From Gnetum montanum (taxonomy: Eukaryota; Streptophyta; Gnetopsida; Gnetales; Gnetaceae), in contig MNCI01027477.1 of assembly GCA_015680685.1 (NCBI GenBank), forward strand, positions 241,161 through 305,160: a stretch of 64,000 bases of DNA, written 5' to 3'. Shown here one piece after another: positions 59,040-64,000 of this stretch. Each line of letters begins with the position of its first letter. Position 1 is the first letter of the stretch. Below the pieces are notes generated by a model. The model had not been told where the DNA came from and did not search any database. It was given only the letters and a program-made list of their open reading frames with translations. The translations under genes were made by a program, and so were the position numbers.

Positions 59040-60815
59040 TTTAGATGTTCATATTAACAGATGTCACATTCAGTTTTAGCATCAAAGTCAGACTCCATTA
59101 CTTTCTCTACTACAATAGCTTTTCCTTTACCTCTTTGGTAGGCACATTTAGCTTCTTTTCACCTTCTGCAATTATGATCACTATTTTGCTCTTTGGATTC
59201 TTTAGTAATCTTTAAAGAGGTTTAAAATTTTTCATCCGAAGAGTCCCATAATTTTTCAACCTTTGTCAAAATATTAGAAACTAACTTTTCAATGGTAAGG
59301 TTTTCCTATTCACCACTTCATCAAGTGGTGATTCCTCCTTGTCACAAAATCAGACCTCTCATTTTCTGATGGAAGGATTCCTGTTATACTCTTCAACACT
59401 TTTCCTTTTTTGTAGCTTAACTTCTTCTCTTATTACCTACTTAATTAGCCTTTGGATTTGATGAGCTCTTAGTTCAAACAATCTTCCATGGGCATACACC
59501 CCAAGGGTTCTTCTAGTTTCTACTTTGAGCCCATCTATGATGTGGCAAAGTTGTTTCCTATGAGAATAACCATGGCTAGGGCATTGGTGTAAGAGAAAAT
59601 AGTATCTGCCCATGGTGACATCCAAGGGTTCATGTATTCCCTATTTCTAGCCTTGGATTTGCTTTCTCAAATTAGACACTCTAAAGTATGTCTAGTATTT
59701 ATCATTAAATATCTCTAATATGGTACTCGATCAACAAATAGATTTTAGCTCCAAAGATCAATACCAACTTTTAGCCTCCTTGATGAGTGTCTTGGAAAAT
59801 AGTTTGAGTTTTTCCCATTCATTATCTATGTTCTATAAGGCATAAGCATCATGAAAAGCTTGTAGATGTGTATATGGATCAGAGTTATATTCCCCCTCAA
59901 ATCTTGGGATATTGTTCATGTCTAAGCACTTGATCTAACTATCTTTCATATAATTGGTTGGAATTTTAACTACCTTCGTAATGTTGAGCATACTTTGAGT
60001 CACTAATAGAGGTTCATCATCATCACTGCATCGATGATGTTGATGATGGTTTTGGCCACCCCTTCAATTTTGGTGGTCTTCACGATCATTATTATCTTAC
60101 TGATCACCTTCATCATGATTATTTCAATTGTAGCTTCTATGAGAATCATCAACTAAAAAGGAATGTTCAAAATCGGATGAAGAGGAAGGTGGACTACCAC
60201 CACCACTCTTACACTTATTACAATCCTACTGCCACCACCGCCATGTCTGTTGTCGTGTCTACCATCCTTAGATCCCTTGCTATTGTGATGCTTGCTCAAG
60301 TCCCTACCTTGACTGTCACTTTTTCCTGAATGTAGTTTATGAATAGTGGATTGTAGGTTCAAGTTCACACCCTTGTTACTAGTATCAAGGGGTTGGAGAA
60401 TCTTCATGTTGGAAACCTTTAGTAGGAGGATCCTCATTTTCATCTTTATTTAGTAGGAACAAGGGTTAGTGTAATGTTTCCCCTTTGTAAACCCATGGAG
60501 CTTCTCCTAATGTCAATCTTGTTTGCATTGTGTTTTAGTGGGATAGTAGTTTTGAGTGTCATATCCATCCATAATGTATTCTTTGTGAAGATATACTATG
60601 CCCAACTTCTTAAGGGTTTTGAAGAACCTCCCTAGAACAAATCAATCGAGGGGCAAGATGACGTTATGCTTCATATCACACCATTGTAGCTATTCATCCT
60701 AATGTAGGATGAAGGTGAAGTTTAGCAAAAACTCATCTAGATGAGTGTATACCACCTTGCATTTTGATGGGACCGATGGCTTGGTAACTTTGTGCTTACG
60801 AGAAGAAGAAGACAT
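59040..60815 (-). pseudogene. RT-F gag
   Basis: The ATG at 60815 opens MSSSSRKHKVTKPSVPSK, then VVYTHLDEF and FTFILH as in RT-A and RT-D gags. A Gly/Arg/His-rich linker (60260-60150) and the MDVTMGRYYFLLHQCPSHGY and TRRTLGVYAHGRLFELRAHQ capsid-like segments (59625-59437) follow. The Cys/His motif near 59060 is degraded. Stops throughout. Confidence 0.78.
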
Positions 60816-60952
60816 TTGGAAAACAAAATAAAATTATCAATGTGATTTTATAATTCTATGTATATTGGGGATAATATTGACCTTTAGGTTTGTATAATGA
60901 TATTAATGGTATTCACTTAGACCTAAATAGTGCACATTTCAACAAAAAAATT

Positions 60953-60970
60953 TCTCAATAATGGCACCAA
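60953..60970 (-). other. RT-F primer binding site (decayed)
   Basis: Minus strand TTGGTGCCATTATTGAGA beside the LTR; same PBS type with more changes. Confidence 0.6.
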
Positions 60971-61906
60971 TGATGAGCAACAAGGATTCCCCTACGTCCA
61001 ACCATACGAATCACAAAGAATTCATGCATGATCCAGTCAAATTTCATGGACTTTATCATTTTTGGTGCGATAGTCCTTTTGAAAGTGAATCTTGCCTTAA
61101 GGTTAATCATTGTCTTTCCAATTACACTTGTGATATATGTTAGTATGATTAAGTGTAATTGAGGTAGCTAATTTTTATCATTTTGTGTTTTATAGTTTAG
61201 TGCTCAAATTGTAGATAAAAGGAATTTTATTAACTAATCTAAATTAACTAATTAACTAGCATATAACTAATCCTAACATAAGCGTCTGATCCTACTTTCT
61301 ATACACATCCTAAACCCATTTATCCATTGTTGGGCAACCAAGTGCTATGCTATGAGGCGTACCAAGTAATAATGTTGCTAGGATTACCAAGTGAATACGT
61401 GTTATGCTCGAAGTAGTCATGCTTATGTGTGTAATCTATTTGGCTTAATTGCTTCATTAATGTAATAACTAGAAAAGTTTTACTAACTAATTGAAAATAT
61501 TTAATAAATAATTGAAAACATTAAATGCATAAATGAAATAGCGAATCTATCCAAAGTGCTACAAGGTTTATCATAAAGCTCATCTTTATTGCCAAACACA
61601 TAGTCATGCTTAAGTACAACAATGCTTAAATAAAGATTCATACACTTAATCACTCCTGCTATAGGCACTCGAGGGAAAAATTCTAACTTTTAAATGGAAA
61701 AATTTCAAGAACTTCACTCAACTACAAATTCTTATTTCCATAAATGTAGTTGCAATGTGTATTTATAGTTGAAAACCAACATTGCATTGATGGGGCCTTG
61801 TTGACACATGATAAGATGCATTGACTAGGCCTCGTCAATGAGACCCAATCAATGAGGCTGCATTGATGAGAACCCATTGACACAACCAACTGAATGTGAC
61901 TCAGCA
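60971..61906 (-). repeat. RT-F 5' LTR (936 bp)
   Basis: TGATGAGCAA to GACTCAGCA. It is longer than the 3' LTR because the U3 GTCGAC-type module has extra units (61790-61890), here mostly decayed to GTCAATGAG. Confidence 0.88.
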
Positions 61907-61911
61907 CTGAG

Positions 61912-64000
61912 CAAGAGGATACTAAAAAAAACCATAAGATAATGAGTCTCACTAATACAAAGAGGACATTGAGGAGAAACATTTTTTATATATTTAAGAT
62001 AATTTTTGATAAGAAGACTTTGATGAATAAGATACTATAAAAATTATGGATTTTAGAAAAGGTAGGAGTTCTCCAAATATCTTTCATTTTCTTCATCCAA
62101 AAGTACATTTATAATTACATTTTTCAAGCCTTATTGAATTTCTTATAAGTAAATCATTCTATATAATAATATCATAAGGAACTTTAAAATTAAAAGGAAA
62201 AAAAGATGTATTATCCTTACAAAAAATATTTGGAAAAGTTTAATGTAAACTATTGTCAAATCCAAATAAATTAGCAAGATTAGAAATTAATTTTTCAAAA
62301 TTAATTTTTCTCTTTCTATGCAAATAATAGAGACTAGAGGCTTCATTTTAAGTAACTCATCTATGATGCATATGTAGATAAAAAATTACAATGATCCCAA
62401 ATTTACTCCAAGTGGTACACAATCTCAATGCATTAGTAGCCCAAGATCCTTCATTAAAAAGAATTCACTGTGGAGAAATTTGCTTAACCATATCTTATGA
62501 AACTGTAATATGATTGTAATTTTAATATTTACTAAGCTTACACCATGTCTTCCACATTTAATTAAGAATTGAAGAGCCAAGAATAGAAATGAGCTAAGGA
62601 CAAAGAAGATGGTGGACAAAATTATGAGAAGATCAATTGTTATCATTCTTAACTTTTTCTTACATAAGTATGTTCCTTAAAAGGAGCATGAAAATATTAT
62701 CTCCATTAATGTACTTTGTAATTCATTTTGTTACAAGAGAAAAACCATGGTTATAACAATTAATAAGACCAAGTCCTCCATATTTCTTGCTACTAGTGTA
62801 AATTTCCTAAGAGATTCTAGAAGAACCTTTTCTATGTTGCTTAGTAGACCAAACAAATAGGAGCCTAACAACTAGAGTAAATATTTTTTCAATATTTTCA
62901 AGGTTTGAGAGTCACTTACAAGTCAATATTGCGATTACAATAAACATCAAATTTTTGCCAATTGCTCTAAGACCTAGACAATATGTAGAAATCTTTCACT
63001 CTAGCTAAAAGAGTATTAATATTTTATAGAGAATTATTGATTAGAAAAAATAAATCATTTGCAAACTTTGTAGCAATAATGAAAAGATAGAGAGCTAGAG
63101 GACAATCTTCATGAATTTTTCATTGAAGAAAAAGGAGGAGCTTGATCCAAAATTAATAGCAACTTGAGAATTAGCATTAATGAGGAGGGTATGGATAAGA
63201 CAAATAAAATAATCATTAAATCATATTCTATAGAGAAAAGAAATAATAAAATTTCATTCAATCTTGTCATAAGCTTTAGCATAATCTAACCCAATAAAAA
63301 CAATCTCTTGGTTGGTATCAAAAGCCTACTACATTCCTATTGGAAACTACTTTGGGCCACCAATGGCATTGTCCTCTTTTCCCCTTGATGAAAATCATAA
63401 GGATGAGGAGGCCTTCCAAACTTAAGTTCAGGTGTTTACTAGTCTCTGGAAACACTAAGGCCTGAATACCTCCAAATAAACTTAGTTGGTATTTGAGAAA
63501 ACTATGTCTTTTGAGGTGTTGTTAGCATAGGCTCTAAATTTCATAATATGGTGTTAATAAAGTTAAGTAGATATAAACACTTTTATTAGAAGATTTAGCT
63601 ATCTTTACTTCACCCTACAAGTGAAATTTTTCTATTATATCAAACCTACTGAGTCTATGTAGTCCAAACTATATGTTGCATGTACAAATTAGTCTTCCAT
63701 CTAATGATTAAGTGAAATTCCATAAAATCTATCACCAATCTTTCTTTGAGAGAAAATGCTTTAAGAAAATCACAAATAGAGCAATATTCCATGGGCATTT
63801 GGAAAAATAAAATAGTAGAATCATGTCGAATATTAAACATTAAAATGAGGTACTATTGATGTGAGGAAACACTTCGAAAACATAAAGCTATTTTAAATCA
63901 ACCAATAATACCAAAAATTTGTCAAACCCTTGGGCTCAGAAAAGTAATTTGAAATAAGGCTACTATTAACATGAGAAAATGCTTTGAAAAGGAAGCTAAA
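61912..64000 (-). mobile_element. LINE-2: L1-type endonuclease/RT fragment, runs off window
   Basis: Minus strand. Endonuclease part at about 63840-63655 (PMEYCSICDFLKAFSLKERL, then NLYMQHIVWT). RT with VFIGLDYAKAYDKIEWNF (about 63305-63250), where the conserved Asp of the first RT box is kept, and INANSQVAINFGSSSSFF after it. A KYGGLGLINCYNHGF segment (about 62790-62750) and a CPLCISETHYL zinc-like segment (about 61950) mark the C-terminus. It differs from LINE-1, which has PTILYG and WKDIEKV instead. The copy is cut at its 3' side by RT-F. Confidence 0.72.

Larger units (their letters stand above)
48739..61906 (-). mobile_element. RT-F: long Ty3/gypsy (Athila/Tat-type) retrotransposon with extra ORF
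   Basis: 13,168 bp on the minus strand. LTRs at 48739-49633 and 60971-61906, PBS, gag, protease, RT, RNase H, integrase, internal PPT, then a 5-kb 3' region with two stem-loops and a long extra reading frame, and the 3' PPT (49634-49644). The flanks CTAAG (48734-48738) and CTGAG (61907-61911) are a 5-bp duplication with one mismatch. It lies in the RT C-terminal part of LINE-2. The extra ORF distinguishes it from RT-B, RT-C and RT-D. Confidence 0.92.

Overview
This window looks like nuclear intergenic DNA from a large, repeat-rich vascular plant genome. It is AT-rich and I found no host protein gene, no rRNA and no intact tRNA. Essentially everything recognisable is a decayed retroelement. 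The element types are plant Ty3/gypsy elements of the Athila/Tat (OTA) branch, one Ty1/copia element, and non-LTR LINEs. The species cannot be read from this. The LINE protein style reminds me of gymnosperm or fern elements, but that is only an impression.

Layout by position. RT-A (1-4599, minus strand, cut by the window edge): start of RT, protease, gag, PBS and one LTR. 4600-5716: a minus-strand RTE-like LINE tail. RT-B (5717-15735, plus): a full-length gypsy element with two 841-bp LTRs. 15741-16765: mostly unassigned, ending in a plus-strand RTE-like 3' tail. 16931-46474: one minus-strand LINE (LINE-1) broken into pieces by three LTR elements. These are RT-C (18120-26880, gypsy, integrase core deleted), RT-D (30100-40040, gypsy, target duplication GTTTC) and RT-E (40530-46469, copia, target duplication AGATT). 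46475-48733: poorly resolved, with a tRNA-like Pol III motif and probably the 3' end of LINE-2. RT-F (48739-61906, minus): a 13.2-kb gypsy element with an extra reading frame downstream of integrase. 61912-64000: LINE-2 endonuclease/RT, running off the window.

The gypsy copies share one architecture: LTRs with TGATGA...TCATCA ends, a decayed PBS of the TGGCGCCGTTGCCGGGGA type, then gag, protease, RT, RNase H and integrase. An internal polypurine tract follows, then a long 3' non-coding region and a 3' PPT. All are dead: many TAG/TGA/TAA stops fit C-to-T (G-to-A) decay at former CAG, CAA and TGG codons, and the RT catalytic box and LTR pairs have drifted.

The most interesting signals are not genes. 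(1) RT-B and RT-D are near-identical in kind internally, yet the short repeat module between the LTR start and the TATA box is completely different; a third module occurs in RT-F. (2) A stem-loop in the 3' non-coding region is found in every gypsy copy where that region is visible, is duplicated in two of them, and shows compensatory stem changes. (3) A polypurine tract resembling the 3' PPT recurs inside the elements.
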